64,000 nucleotides of DNA. Source: Bacteroidota bacterium (GTDB lineage Bacteria > Bacteroidota > Bacteroidia > B-17B0 > Aurantibacillaceae). Numbering within the stretch: position 1 is the first letter of the stretch; every line of letters begins with the position of its first letter. The stretch lies in NCBI GenBank assembly GCA_016185125.1, contig JACPOC010000025.1:62001-126000 (forward strand), in the 5' to 3' direction. Of this stretch, positions 9,124 to 17,012 are shown in pieces. The notes beneath the pieces are model-generated. The model saw nothing but the letters and a program-made list of their open reading frames with translations, ran no database searches and was not told the origin of the DNA. A program made the translations under genes and the position numbers.

Positions 9124-9942
9124 ATGAGTGCTAAAAAAACTCAATTAGTTTTAATTGCAGGCGCTTTACTATTATTCGTTCTTTTATTTATTGCACCAAA
9201 AATTGCGCCTAAGCACAGTGAAGACGACGGCCACGGCCATTCTTCCCCACAAAGTAAGATTAATGAAAACGCTAATCTGAATGTGTATGTAAGCATGGCT
9301 CTGAAAAACCTGGAACCTTCGCAAAAAACAAAAGTTGAAAACCTAATTGCGACTAAAAAAACAGATAGTGTTTCGGTTTTTTGGGATAAAATGAAGCGGC
9401 CCGATCTTGCTTCGGTTTACGCTGAGCAACAGGCTGTTACAACAAATAAAGCACAAGATTGGTTTAAAGCAGGAAACCGTTATTATTATTCTGTTCAGTT
9501 TACCCAGGATAAAACGGAAGTGCCCATACTTTATCAATGCGCCATTCGTTGTTTTTCTAAAGGCTTGCAGTTAGATCCCGGCAACACAGATGCCAAGATC
9601 ATGCGCGCTTCCTGCTATGTAGAAGGAACCGCTGATCCCATGCAGGGAATAACACTACTAAAGGCCATTGAAAAAACGGATAGTAACAACGTTAAACTTC
9701 AATTAAACTTCGCTTTCTTTTCAGTAAAAAGCGGACAGTTAGATAAAGCCATTGTAAGGTTTAATAAAGTACTGGCAATTGACAGTAATTATATTGAAGC
9801 TTACCTGCACCTTGCAGATTCTTACGAACAGCAGGGCAAAACAGATAAAACAATTGAGGTGCTTCAAAAATATTGCAGCAAAACCAATGATGCCACGGCA
9901 AAACTGGAAATAACAAAATATATACAACAATTAAGAAAATAA
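9124..9942 (+). CDS. membrane-anchored TPR protein
   Basis: A 272-aa protein with one N-terminal membrane anchor (LVLIAGALLLFVLLFIAP, about residues 8-25), a His/Asp-rich linker (HSEDDGHGHSS) and C-terminal tetratricopeptide repeats, best seen in LDKAIVRFNKVLAIDSNYIE and AYLHLADSYEQQGKTDKTIE. TPRs mediate protein-protein contacts, here probably in the periplasm. It follows HU by 5 bases and precedes RNase G. The function is unknown. Confidence 0.85.
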   Translation: MSAKKTQLVLIAGALLLFVLLFIAPKIAPKHSEDDGHGHSSPQSKINENANLNVYVSMALKNLEPSQKTKVENLIATKKTDSVSVFWDKMKRPDLASVYAEQQAVTTNKAQDWFKAGNRYYYSVQFTQDKTEVPILYQCAIRCFSKGLQLDPGNTDAKIMRASCYVEGTADPMQGITLLKAIEKTDSNNVKLQLNFAFFSVKSGQLDKAIVRFNKVLAIDSNYIEAYLHLADSYEQQGKTDKTIEVLQKYCSKTNDATAKLEITKYIQQLRK

Positions 9943-9966
9943 ATTAACCATTAAAAACATCGTTTT

Positions 9967-10056
9967 ATGCCAAGCGGAAAGAAAAGAAAAAGACATAAAA
10001 TGGCGACTCACAAACGTAAAAAGCGTTTACGTAAGAATCGTCATAAGAAAAAATAA
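9967..10056 (+). CDS. 29-aa AURKAIP1/COX24-domain basic protein
   Basis: A very short gene read directly from the DNA: MPSGKKRKRHKMATHKRKKR followed by LRKNRHKKK and TAA. This matches the COX24/AURKAIP1 domain peptides annotated in Bacteroidota, related to mitochondrial ribosomal mS38 and actinobacterial bS22, so it is probably a small-subunit ribosomal protein. It lies between the TPR gene and rng. Gene finders easily miss it because of its length. Confidence 0.82.
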   Translation: MPSGKKRKRHKMATHKRKKRLRKNRHKKK

Positions 10057-10083
10057 TCTGTAAAAAGATTGTTTAACACTGCC

Positions 10084-10117
10084 ATACCGGAGAAGCGTAA
10101 CTCTTCCGTTTTGGTAT
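10084..10117 (+). terminator. possible imperfect hairpin after the COX24 gene
   Basis: ATACC (10084-10088) pairs with GGTAT (10113-10117), and the enclosed GGAGAAG / CTCTTCC segments pair imperfectly. A T-rich stretch follows. This could end the HU-TPR-COX24 transcript, but the stem is imperfect. Confidence 0.3.
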
Positions 10118-10220
10118 TTACTTTTATTTAAAAAAGCCCTAAAGCTACTCTAATACAAACCTGAGTACTTTGTGCCGCTTTTTAATAAATAATATTTTAA
10201 TAAACTAAAAATATTTAAGC

Positions 10221-11777
10221 GTGAGTTTTGAATTAATTATTAATTCCACGCCTAACGAAGTTGTAATTGCACTATTAAACGATAAGCGTCTTGTTGAGCT
10301 TCATCGCGAAAAAAATAATTCTCAATTTGCGGTAGGTGATATTTACTTAGGCAGAGCTAAAAAGGTTATGACAGGCCTTAATGCTGCTTTTATAGATGTA
10401 GGATACGAAAAAGATGCCTTTCTGCATTACCTTGATCTTGGTCCCCAGGCAGAATCTCTTATAAAATACGTTGAGCACAGCCAAAACGGCAAACAAAACG
10501 TAAGCAACCTCATGTACTTTAAAAATGAGCCCGATATTAAAAAAGACGGCAAAATTAATGAAGTCATAAAATCGGGGCAGGCCATGCTTGTTCAGGTGGC
10601 TAAAGAACCTATTAGCGCCAAAGGACCAAGAATTACCACCGAAATTAGTTTAGCAGGAAGGTATTTAGTTTTAATGCCTTTTTCCGATAAAATTTCGGTA
10701 TCCTCAAAAATTAAAAATTACGAGGAAAAACACCGCTTAAAAGAATTAATGCAAACCATTAAACCAAAAAACTTTGGGGTAATTGTACGCACCGTTGCCG
10801 AAAATAAACCGGTAGCAGATCTTGAAAGCGATCTTAATGACCTTATTAAACGCTGGGAAGATTGTTTTAACACCCTAAAAACAGCCCAGCCTCCTTTACG
10901 CTTATTAGGCGAGGTGGATAGAAGTAACGCTATTTTACGCGATTTTTTAAACGCTTCGTTTAACGCCATTCATGTTAGCGATAGTAAATTGTACGAAGAT
11001 CTTAAATTCTACATGCAATCCATTGCGCCCGATAGAATTGATATTTTAAAATTATACAACGGTAAACTTCCAATTTTTGATGCCTTTGGTGTAGAAAAAC
11101 AAATTAAAAGTTTATTCGGAAAAACTGTACACATGAAAAGCGGTGCTTATTTGGTAGTTGAACATACCGAAGCCCTGCACGTATTTGATGTAAATAGCGG
11201 AAACCGCGCCAAGAGCGACAGTACCCAAGAACAGAACGCCATGGATGTTAACATGGAGGCCGCTAAAGAAGTGGCGCGCCAGTTAAAACTGCGCGATATG
11301 GGCGGCATTATTGTGGTTGATTTTATTGATTTACACAGTCCCGAAAACCGTAAGCTTTTGTTTGATAAGCTGAAGGAAGAAATGAAAAGTGATAGGGCAA
11401 AGCATAACATTTTGCCGCCAAGTAAATTTGGCCTTATTCAAATTACCCGTCAGCGTTTACGCCCCGAAGTTAATGTAGAAGTTCTTGAAACCTGCGCCAG
11501 TTGCGGCGGAACAGGAAAAGTACAACCAAGTTTATTATTTGTAGATCAGATTGAAAATACTTTACGTTTTATTATTAAAGAACAAAACGAAAAGAAAATT
11601 ACACTCAATGTGCATCCTTATATTGAAGCCTATATTTTACAAGGAGGCATGTTCCGTAACCGCCAGTGGAAATGGTATTACGAACATAAGCAATGGGTAA
11701 AAGTTCAGCCAATGAACAGTTACGCCTTTATGGAATTTAAATTTTTGAATAAAGACGGAGATGAGATTGTGGTGTAA
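10221..11777 (+). CDS. rng: ribonuclease E/G family protein (RNase G)
   Basis: Endoribonuclease that processes rRNA and mRNA. The 518-aa length and lack of a C-terminal scaffold fit RNase G. Visible parts are the S1 domain (GDIYLGRAKKVMTGLNAAFI, about 40-59), the catalytic region (VFDVNSGNRAK and GGIIVVDFIDLHSPENRK) and the zinc-link cysteines in CASCGGTGKV. Start is GTG. It stands downstream of HU, TPR and COX24, an order kept in many Bacteroidota. Confidence 0.93.
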   Translation: MSFELIINSTPNEVVIALLNDKRLVELHREKNNSQFAVGDIYLGRAKKVMTGLNAAFIDVGYEKDAFLHYLDLGPQAESLIKYVEHSQNGKQNVSNLMYFKNEPDIKKDGKINEVIKSGQAMLVQVAKEPISAKGPRITTEISLAGRYLVLMPFSDKISVSSKIKNYEEKHRLKELMQTIKPKNFGVIVRTVAENKPVADLESDLNDLIKRWEDCFNTLKTAQPPLRLLGEVDRSNAILRDFLNASFNAIHVSDSKLYEDLKFYMQSIAPDRIDILKLYNGKLPIFDAFGVEKQIKSLFGKTVHMKSGAYLVVEHTEALHVFDVNSGNRAKSDSTQEQNAMDVNMEAAKEVARQLKLRDMGGIIVVDFIDLHSPENRKLLFDKLKEEMKSDRAKHNILPPSKFGLIQITRQRLRPEVNVEVLETCASCGGTGKVQPSLLFVDQIENTLRFIIKEQNEKKITLNVHPYIEAYILQGGMFRNRQWKWYYEHKQWVKVQPMNSYAFMEFKFLNKDGDEIVV

Positions 11778-11831
11778 CCTTTTATAGGTTTTTTGAAGAA
11801 GAGGTTTTCTCAAAAGCCTGAGTTTGTCGTC

Positions 11832-11852
11832 ATTCTGAACTTATTTCAGAAT
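11832..11852. repeat. REP-like hairpin
   Basis: A perfect 8-bp inverted repeat, ATTCTGAA / TTCAGAAT, with a 5-base loop, preceded by GTC. It resembles a short palindromic repeat that I recall as recurrent between genes in many Bacteroidota (the GTCATnCTGAACTT type). It sits 54 bases after the rng stop and may act as a 3' stabiliser or terminator. Copy number elsewhere in the genome cannot be seen here. Confidence 0.55.
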
Positions 11853-11883
11853 CAGTTTAGCACAGGCCTTCAGCATCTGCTCT

Positions 11884-12329
11884 GCGTTGTTTAGCTCAAA
11901 CTAAGCGTTGTTTAGTTCAAACCAAGCGTTGTTTGGCCTCCAAAGCCAAACTTTTGTTGGGAACACCCCAACCTTTAGCCTTTTTACCCCGCATTTTGGG
12001 CGCTGTTACTAAAATTTTAACCCGCGCACCTAAAATTTTAATGCTGCTGCCTAAACAGCGGGTGTTTTTACCTAAACGCCGCAGTATAAACAAGCGTTGT
12101 TTAGCTCAAACCAAGCGTTGTTTGGCCGTGCAAGCCAAACTTTTAGTGGGAACACCCCAACCTTTAGCCTTTTTACCCCGCATTTTGGGCGCTGTTACTA
12201 AAATTTGAACCCGCGCACCTAAAATTTTAATGCTGCTGCCTAAACAGCGGGTGTTTTTACCTAAACGCCGCAGTATAAACAAGCGTTGTTTAGTTCAAAC
12301 CAAGCGTTGTTCGGCCGTGCAAGCCAAAA
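11884..12329. repeat. 189-bp tandem repeat, two full copies plus partials
   Basis: Two complete units (11903-12091 and 12092-12280) and the first 49 bases of a third (12281-12329) repeat with a period of exactly 189 bases and only a few substitutions. A further 19-20-base piece (GCGTTGTTTAGCTCAAAC) precedes unit 1. Each unit holds several dyads: GTTTGGC-N7-GCCAAAC, GTTGGG-N5-CCCAAC (weaker in unit 2), two copies of the palindrome TAAAATTTTA, and ACCCGC paired with GCGGGT about 30 bases on. One frame stays open through unit 1 (start 11933) but hits TGA in unit 2 at a single-base difference, so I do not call a gene. The rest of the 885-base gap holds the hairpin at 11832 and a gene remnant at 12473. 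Confidence 0.85.
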
Positions 12330-12472
12330 TTTTACCATACACACCCAAACACCCGGCTTTTATGCGCAAAAAAATTAACAAACATTAGTGTTTATCTTGC
12401 TTTTATTATATATTTACTATATAAACGCATGAAGCGGTGATTGAATTTTAATTCTATCTGATACAAATATAG

Positions 12473-12583
12473 CGTAGAACTCTTGAAAAACTAGAAGAAG
12501 CGTATTTATATATTTTTCAGCTGGAAGAGAAACTAAACTTGATGGCTGAAAAAATAAATAAATTAGAACAAAAACAAAATTAA
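12473..12583 (+). pseudogene. remnant of a coiled-coil C-terminus
   Basis: Directly after an in-frame TAG, 36 codons read RRTLEKLEEAYLYIFQLEEK and on through MAEKINKLEQKQN to a TAA. This heptad pattern resembles the coiled-coil C-terminus of Bacteroidota tail-fibre-like or intramolecular-chaperone proteins. There is no plausible start codon before the coiled coil, so it looks like the decayed tail of a lost gene. The family assignment is from memory and weak. Confidence 0.35.
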
Positions 12584-12662
12584 CCACCTGTGATAGCGAT
12601 ATGCCTATTTTTTTATCAGCAAAAGCAATCTCTAAATCGTTCTACATTTAACACCAAACACA

Positions 12663-14051
12663 ATGAAAAAACTCCTACTCATCATTAGCCTATTTGCACT
12701 TACTGCAAATGCCCAATACACCAAGTTGTTTGATTTTTCAACCACCGATGGTTACTTTCCCTACGGTTCCTTAGTAAGCGATGGCACCTATTTGTATGGC
12801 GTTACCTTCCAAGGCGGCACTGGTAACTATGGCACGGTATTTAAACTGAAAACAGATGGCACGGGTTACACAGTGCTGCACCACTTTTTGGGAGGAACAG
12901 ATGGCGGCAATAGCCGCAGTTCCCTTATATACGATGGCGCCTTCCTGTACGGTACAACCGCAACCACTGTATTTAAATTAAAAACAGACGGCACAAACTA
13001 TAGTGTATTGCATAATTTTACAGGCAGCCCAGATGGCAGTGTAAGTTACAGCTCTTTATACAACGACGGAACTTACCTTTATGGTACATGTGTTTCCGGC
13101 GGCAGCGTAACCGCTAACCCGGGCGGAACCGTATTTAAAATTAAACCGGATGGCACTAATTATTTAACCATACACTCCTTTACCGCTAATGGTGTTATGC
13201 TATCTACTCCATCCACCCCATACGCGGGTGTAACCAGCGATGGCACCTACCTTTATGGCACATTATTTTTTGGAGACCAAATTAGTGGGCACATGGCTTC
13301 CATCTATAAGCTTATGCCCGATGGTAGTAATTTCAGTACCATCTCCTGTAGCAATAGTACTTATACCGGTGTTGCCCCTCAAGGCGATTTAACCTACGAT
13401 GGCACTTACTTATATGGTACTTTAACTCAAGGCGGAGCCTTTAATGAAGGGGCATTATTTAAAGTAAAACCTGATGGTAGTGGACTTACTAAACTTTTTG
13501 ATTTTAATTATAATAATAATAATAATGGTTTAAGTCCTGTGGGTAGTTTAGTTATTGTTGGAAATTATTTATATGGTTTAACATATGCTAGCACTATATA
13601 TAGAATAAAGCCTGATGGTACCGGCTTTATGGTTTTATATAATTTTTCTGGGAGCAATGGCGATACACCCTATGGTTCTTTAATAAGCGATGGTACCTAC
13701 CTATATGGAATGACAAATTCAGGTGGAACAAACAATAAAGGAGTAATTTTTAAATATAATTTTACTACCGTGGGCAGCAATGAATTAAAACCCGACAACT
13801 ATCGGGATAAAAACTTTAAAATATATCCCAATCCCGTCACAGATGTTTTAAGGATAGAAAGTGAAAATCAAAATATAACAGAGGGTCTGGAATATAAACT
13901 GTTCACTATTGTAGGGCAGGTAGTGGTTAGCGCCAAAGTAAAAGAGCATAATATGCCCACAATAAATCTAAAGGAGCTGCCTACGGGTATTTATTTTATA
14001 CGATTTAATTACAAGGGTCAATTAGTAACCAAAAAAATCATAAAAGAGTAA
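12663..14051 (+). CDS. T9SS-secreted GloVer-repeat protein
   Basis: A 462-aa exported protein with signal peptide MKKLLLIISLFALTANAQ, then about eight repeats of roughly 40-50 residues of the form SDGTYLYGVTFQGGTGNYGTV followed by FKLKTDGTGYTVLHHF, the tandem GloVer pattern, probably a propeller-like fold. The C-terminal 75 residues are a type A sorting domain (FKIYPNPVTDVLRIE, LPTGIYFIRF, KKIIKE), so it is exported by T9SS and cleaved or anchored at the surface. Function is unknown. A near-consensus -7 box (TACATTTA) lies just upstream. Confidence 0.88.
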   Translation: MKKLLLIISLFALTANAQYTKLFDFSTTDGYFPYGSLVSDGTYLYGVTFQGGTGNYGTVFKLKTDGTGYTVLHHFLGGTDGGNSRSSLIYDGAFLYGTTATTVFKLKTDGTNYSVLHNFTGSPDGSVSYSSLYNDGTYLYGTCVSGGSVTANPGGTVFKIKPDGTNYLTIHSFTANGVMLSTPSTPYAGVTSDGTYLYGTLFFGDQISGHMASIYKLMPDGSNFSTISCSNSTYTGVAPQGDLTYDGTYLYGTLTQGGAFNEGALFKVKPDGSGLTKLFDFNYNNNNNGLSPVGSLVIVGNYLYGLTYASTIYRIKPDGTGFMVLYNFSGSNGDTPYGSLISDGTYLYGMTNSGGTNNKGVIFKYNFTTVGSNELKPDNYRDKNFKIYPNPVTDVLRIESENQNITEGLEYKLFTIVGQVVVSAKVKEHNMPTINLKELPTGIYFIRFNYKGQLVTKKIIKE

Positions 14052-14219
14052 AACAATAAACACAAGCTCCCAACAGCACCAATATTAAAAAGAGTTTTTA
14101 ATGATATTGTTTAGTTTTTAATGTGATTCTGCTATCAAAAAACTAATAACTGAACCTAAAAACCACACATAACCATGCCATTTTACACGGGCAAAGTTAA
14201 CGAGCAAAATAAACTGCTA

Positions 14220-14477
14220 TTAAGGTTTTTCCTTGTCAATCTCCTTTTTAATTTCTTGTATATGTTCATTAACCTGCTCGCTGATGCCGCTGGTGCTGTT
14301 GTGAATATCTCTTTTTATACCATCTGTTGCGTCTTTAAATTCGCGCATACCTTTCCCCAGTGTCCTGGCAATGTTAGGAATACCTTTTCCGCCAAATAGC
14401 AATAAAATTACAAAAATGATCATCACCACTTCTCCCCCACCCAAGTTGAGAAATAATATAAACTGCATTACATTCAT
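14220..14477 (-). CDS. tatA: twin-arginine translocase TatA/TatE family subunit
   Basis: An 85-aa Tat pore subunit: one membrane helix (GGGEVVMIIFVILLLFGGKG, about residues 13-32), the conserved hinge and amphipathic helix IPNIARTLGKGMREFKDA, and a charged tail. It would build the pore that moves folded, twin-arginine proteins across the inner membrane. Its ATG overlaps the TGA of a 36-aa membrane ORF (14474-14584), an ATGA junction that implies translational coupling. tatC is not in the window. Confidence 0.92.
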   Translation of the reverse strand: MNVMQFILFLNLGGGEVVMIIFVILLLFGGKGIPNIARTLGKGMREFKDATDGIKRDIHNSTSGISEQVNEHIQEIKKEIDKEKP

Positions 14478-14584
14478 TTTTTTCCTGCCCTCATAAATTT
14501 ATAAACTACAATGCCTCCGCCAACAAATACTATCGCTATAAAAACAATAATAAAATAATCTCCGCCTTCAAGAGCTTGTTTCAT
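14474..14584 (-). CDS. 36-aa single-pass membrane protein coupled to tatA
   Basis: Read directly from the minus strand: MKQALEGGDYFIIVFIAIVF, then VGGGIVVYKFMRAGKK and TGA. It has one membrane helix (about residues 10-28) and a basic tail, giving an N-out/C-in prediction. Its stop overlaps the tatA start (ATGA), and it begins 18 bases after the aspartoacylase-like gene, so it fits an operon rimK - hydrolase - this - tatA. It is shorter than common gene-calling limits. I do not recognise a family. Confidence 0.6.
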   Translation of the reverse strand: MKQALEGGDYFIIVFIAIVFVGGGIVVYKFMRAGKK

Positions 14585-14602
14585 GTTCTATTACAAAGAT
14601 AA

Positions 14603-15553
14603 TTAATCTCCTTCAATTCCTAAATGAATTAATGCGTCGCCCTCATTTACCACCGGTTGATTATTGGTTCCAACAATGTAGCCATCCACATTACTGATAA
14701 TTTTATTCTCAATATCGCCAAAGGGATTGCAGATTACCCCTAATAAATCACCTTTTAAAACAAAAGCGCCGTTCCGCGCGTTCATGTGAAACAAGCCGCT
14801 ACTATTGGCCCTGACCCAAGTTCCTTTTTTTATTTTTACTGAAGTGTTATAAGGAAGATCCAGATCGATCATTTTATACGATTTCATTAAACGCAAACAT
14901 CCGTTTACTCCTTCATTAATGGCAAGATAATCAAAACGCATACTTTCACCGCCCTCGTAAACAAGAATAGGCTTGTTCTTTTTTGAAGCTTCGTGCCTGA
15001 ACGTGCCTTCACGATAAGCGCTGTCAATGATCAAAGGCGCAGAGAATTTTTCAGCAAGTGCCACATTTTCTTCAAACTCAAACACACAACGCAACTGTGG
15101 GTAATTATTAATTTTTGCTCCTCCGGTATGAAAATCCACACCAAAATCAATAATTGGTAAAATATGTTTCATCAAATCGTATGCAATTCTGCTTCCTAAC
15201 GATCCATTTTTTGTTCCGGGAAAACAACGGTTAAGGTCACGTCCGTCCGGCAGATCGCGGCTGCCATATAGAAAGGATACAATATTAATAACAGGAATAG
15301 CAATTAAAGTTCCGCATTTAAGATTTTGTACCTCTTCTCTCGATATGATTTTTCTTACAATTTCAATACCGTTGGTTTCTTCGCCATGCATTCCGGCGCT
15401 AAAAAGCACGGTTGGCCCTTTGTGTTTTGAATGCACCACATGCACCGGAATTTCAATCTGTGTTTTTGTATGAAGTTCGTAGGAATTGAGGATGATGGTT
15501 TTGCTTTCTCCCGGTTCAACCCTTTGCTTATTTATGGTAATGGTAGCTTGCAC
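14603..15553 (-). CDS. succinylglutamate desuccinylase/aspartoacylase family hydrolase
   Basis: A 316-aa zinc carboxypeptidase-fold amidohydrolase. The metal ligands are visible: H56 and E59 in SAGMHGEETNG and H142 in DFHTGG; the substrate-binding RDLNRCFPG is at about 105-113. Family members remove acyl groups from N-acyl amino acids. It lies 9 bases after rimK in the same direction, so a likelier job is trimming or processing RimK products (glutamate-linked amides) than arginine catabolism, since no ast genes are present; this is inference. Start is GTG. Confidence 0.9.
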   Translation of the reverse strand: MQATITINKQRVEPGESKTIILNSYELHTKTQIEIPVHVVHSKHKGPTVLFSAGMHGEETNGIEIVRKIISREEVQNLKCGTLIAIPVINIVSFLYGSRDLPDGRDLNRCFPGTKNGSLGSRIAYDLMKHILPIIDFGVDFHTGGAKINNYPQLRCVFEFEENVALAEKFSAPLIIDSAYREGTFRHEASKKNKPILVYEGGESMRFDYLAINEGVNGCLRLMKSYKMIDLDLPYNTSVKIKKGTWVRANSSGLFHMNARNGAFVLKGDLLGVICNPFGDIENKIISNVDGYIVGTNNQPVVNEGDALIHLGIEGD

Positions 15554-15562
15554 AAATAATTA

Positions 15563-16459
15563 TTATTCGCCCGGTTTACTAAATTCATTACGCTCCACAT
15601 ACTCAATTATTTTTCCGGCAATATCAATTCCGGTTGCACCTTCAATGCCCTCAAGTCCGGGAGACGAATTCACCTCCATTACTAACGGCCCGCGGCTTGA
15701 CTGTAAAAGATCAACACCTGCAATGCCCAGTCCCAATTTTTTAGCCGCTTTAATGGCAGTTGAACGTTCTTCATTGCTGAGTTGAATAACGGTAGCGGAA
15801 CCTCCGCGGTGTAAATTACTCCTGAATTCACCTTCCTTTGCCTGACGTTTCATGGCGCCTACAATTTGGCCGTCTACAATAAAAACCCGCAGATCTGCTC
15901 CTTTAGCTTCATGAATAAATTCCTGCACAAGCATATTGGCTTCCAGTTTCATAAATGCTTCCACCACGCTTTTGGCCGCTTTTTGATTTTCTGCAAGAAT
16001 AACTCCTATGCCTTGTGTGCCTTCTAAAAGCTTAATAACGCAGGGAGCCCCTCCAATATTTTCAATTACGCTATCAATGTCTTTATCTTTTGGTGATGAT
16101 GCGAAAGCTGTTTTAGGAATACCCAAACCTGCTCTGGCAAGAATTTGAAGACTCCTCAATTTATCACGAGATCGCACTAAAGCTTGTGATTCTACGGCTG
16201 TAAAAATCTTCATCATTTCAAACTGACGCACAACCGCGCTTCCATAAAATGTGGCGCTTGCCCCTATTCGGGGTATTACGGCGTTTACATCGGTTACCTC
16301 TTTTCCGTTAAAATAGATATGCGGCCTTCCCTGTTCAATAACCAACACGCATTTCATGTGGTCAAGCAACAACATTTCGTGGCCTCTTTTTTCACCGGCC
16401 TCCATTAAACGTTTTGTGGAGTATAAATTTTTATTTCTGGAAAGTACTGCGATCTTCAT
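15563..16459 (-). CDS. rimK: 30S ribosomal protein S6-L-glutamate ligase
   Basis: An ATP-grasp ligase that adds glutamate residues to the C-terminus of ribosomal protein S6 (and makes poly-glutamate in E. coli). The 298-aa length matches E. coli RimK (about 300). Visible ATP-grasp features are [40 protein letters not shown] and [21 protein letters not shown] with the metal-binding Glu and Asn. It is followed by an aspartoacylase-like gene and preceded by a RimB-like protease gene. Confidence 0.93.
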   Translation of the reverse strand: MKIAVLSRNKNLYSTKRLMEAGEKRGHEMLLLDHMKCVLVIEQGRPHIYFNGKEVTDVNAVIPRIGASATFYGSAVVRQFEMMKIFTAVESQALVRSRDKLRSLQILARAGLGIPKTAFASSPKDKDIDSVIENIGGAPCVIKLLEGTQGIGVILAENQKAAKSVVEAFMKLEANMLVQEFIHEAKGADLRVFIVDGQIVGAMKRQAKEGEFRSNLHRGGSATVIQLSNEERSTAIKAAKKLGLGIAGVDLLQSSRGPLVMEVNSSPGLEGIEGATGIDIAGKIIEYVERNEFSKPGE

Positions 16460-16478
16460 CTTATAGCTATTAGAACCT

Positions 16479-16486
16479 TAAAGATA
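16479..16486 (-). promoter_or_regulatory. -7 box (TATCTTTA) upstream of rimK
   Basis: TATCTTTA on the minus strand, one base from TAnnTTTG, ends 19 bases before the rimK ATG. It would give rimK, the hydrolase, the 36-aa protein and tatA their own promoter, separate from the RimB-like gene upstream. Confidence 0.4.
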
Positions 16487-16538
16487 ATTAATTCAAATCA
16501 TTAATATGTTTATGATTTAATATTAATGATTAAATAAA

Positions 16539-17012
16539 TTAAACAGGTTTAAGTACCTTTTTGAGCGCTTTTTTAGCGATGGGAGCCCCCGTGTGTAATT
16601 GGTTAACATCTATAATAAACTTTCCTTTCAGGGGTTTTCGGCCAATTAAAATAGGATAGCGCATATTATCCCGGTTAGAGAGCGAAATAGTAGCTATAAT
16701 ATTTTTTAGCCCAATCTTTAACACCGTTTTAATGATATACCGCTCTTCCATCTCACCAAACGAATTTTTAATTTTTTTTGTTGAAAATTCTGTGAATTTA
16801 AACTCCTTAGCTGGGGAGAGTGGGTCATCAGAAATAGAGAAAATAAGCGTAGGGATATTATCTATAATACTCAATGAAATATCTTCGCAGTGTATGGAAC
16901 AGGTATAAGCACCGGTATCTATTTTTGCTTCCAGTTTTTTAATATTTAAAAGAGGGAAACTCACATACTCCCGTCGTCCTATTAAACGGATAATTGATTT
17001 TTTACTATTCAC
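16539..17012 (-). CDS. RimB-like retropepsin-type ATP-dependent zinc protease family protein
   Basis: A 157-aa protein with the single-domain retropepsin signature AKIDTGAYTCSIH (D32-T33-G34-A35), then the second conserved segment NMRYPILIGRKPLKGKFIID near the C-terminus. The family is annotated ATP-dependent zinc protease but folds as a retroviral-type aspartic protease; in the rimABK group of pseudomonads RimB of this family acts against RimK-dependent glutamate modification. It is directly upstream of rimK here, supporting the same link. Its start overlaps the FAD oxidoreductase gene by 8 bases. Confidence 0.85.
   Translation of the reverse strand: MNSKKSIIRLIGRREYVSFPLLNIKKLEAKIDTGAYTCSIHCEDISLSIIDNIPTLIFSISDDPLSPAKEFKFTEFSTKKIKNSFGEMEERYIIKTVLKIGLKNIIATISLSNRDNMRYPILIGRKPLKGKFIIDVNQLHTGAPIAKKALKKVLKPV

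Noticed and set aside
11933-12208. 91-residue ORF through the 189-bp repeat
   Set aside because: The second repeat copy stops it by one base (TTTTAAC to TTTGAAC), start is TTG within the repeat, and composition is unlike the neighbouring genes.
11884-12329. Integron attC sites
   Set aside because: The dyads lack the paired core sites of attC, no gene cassettes lie between units, and no integrase is present.
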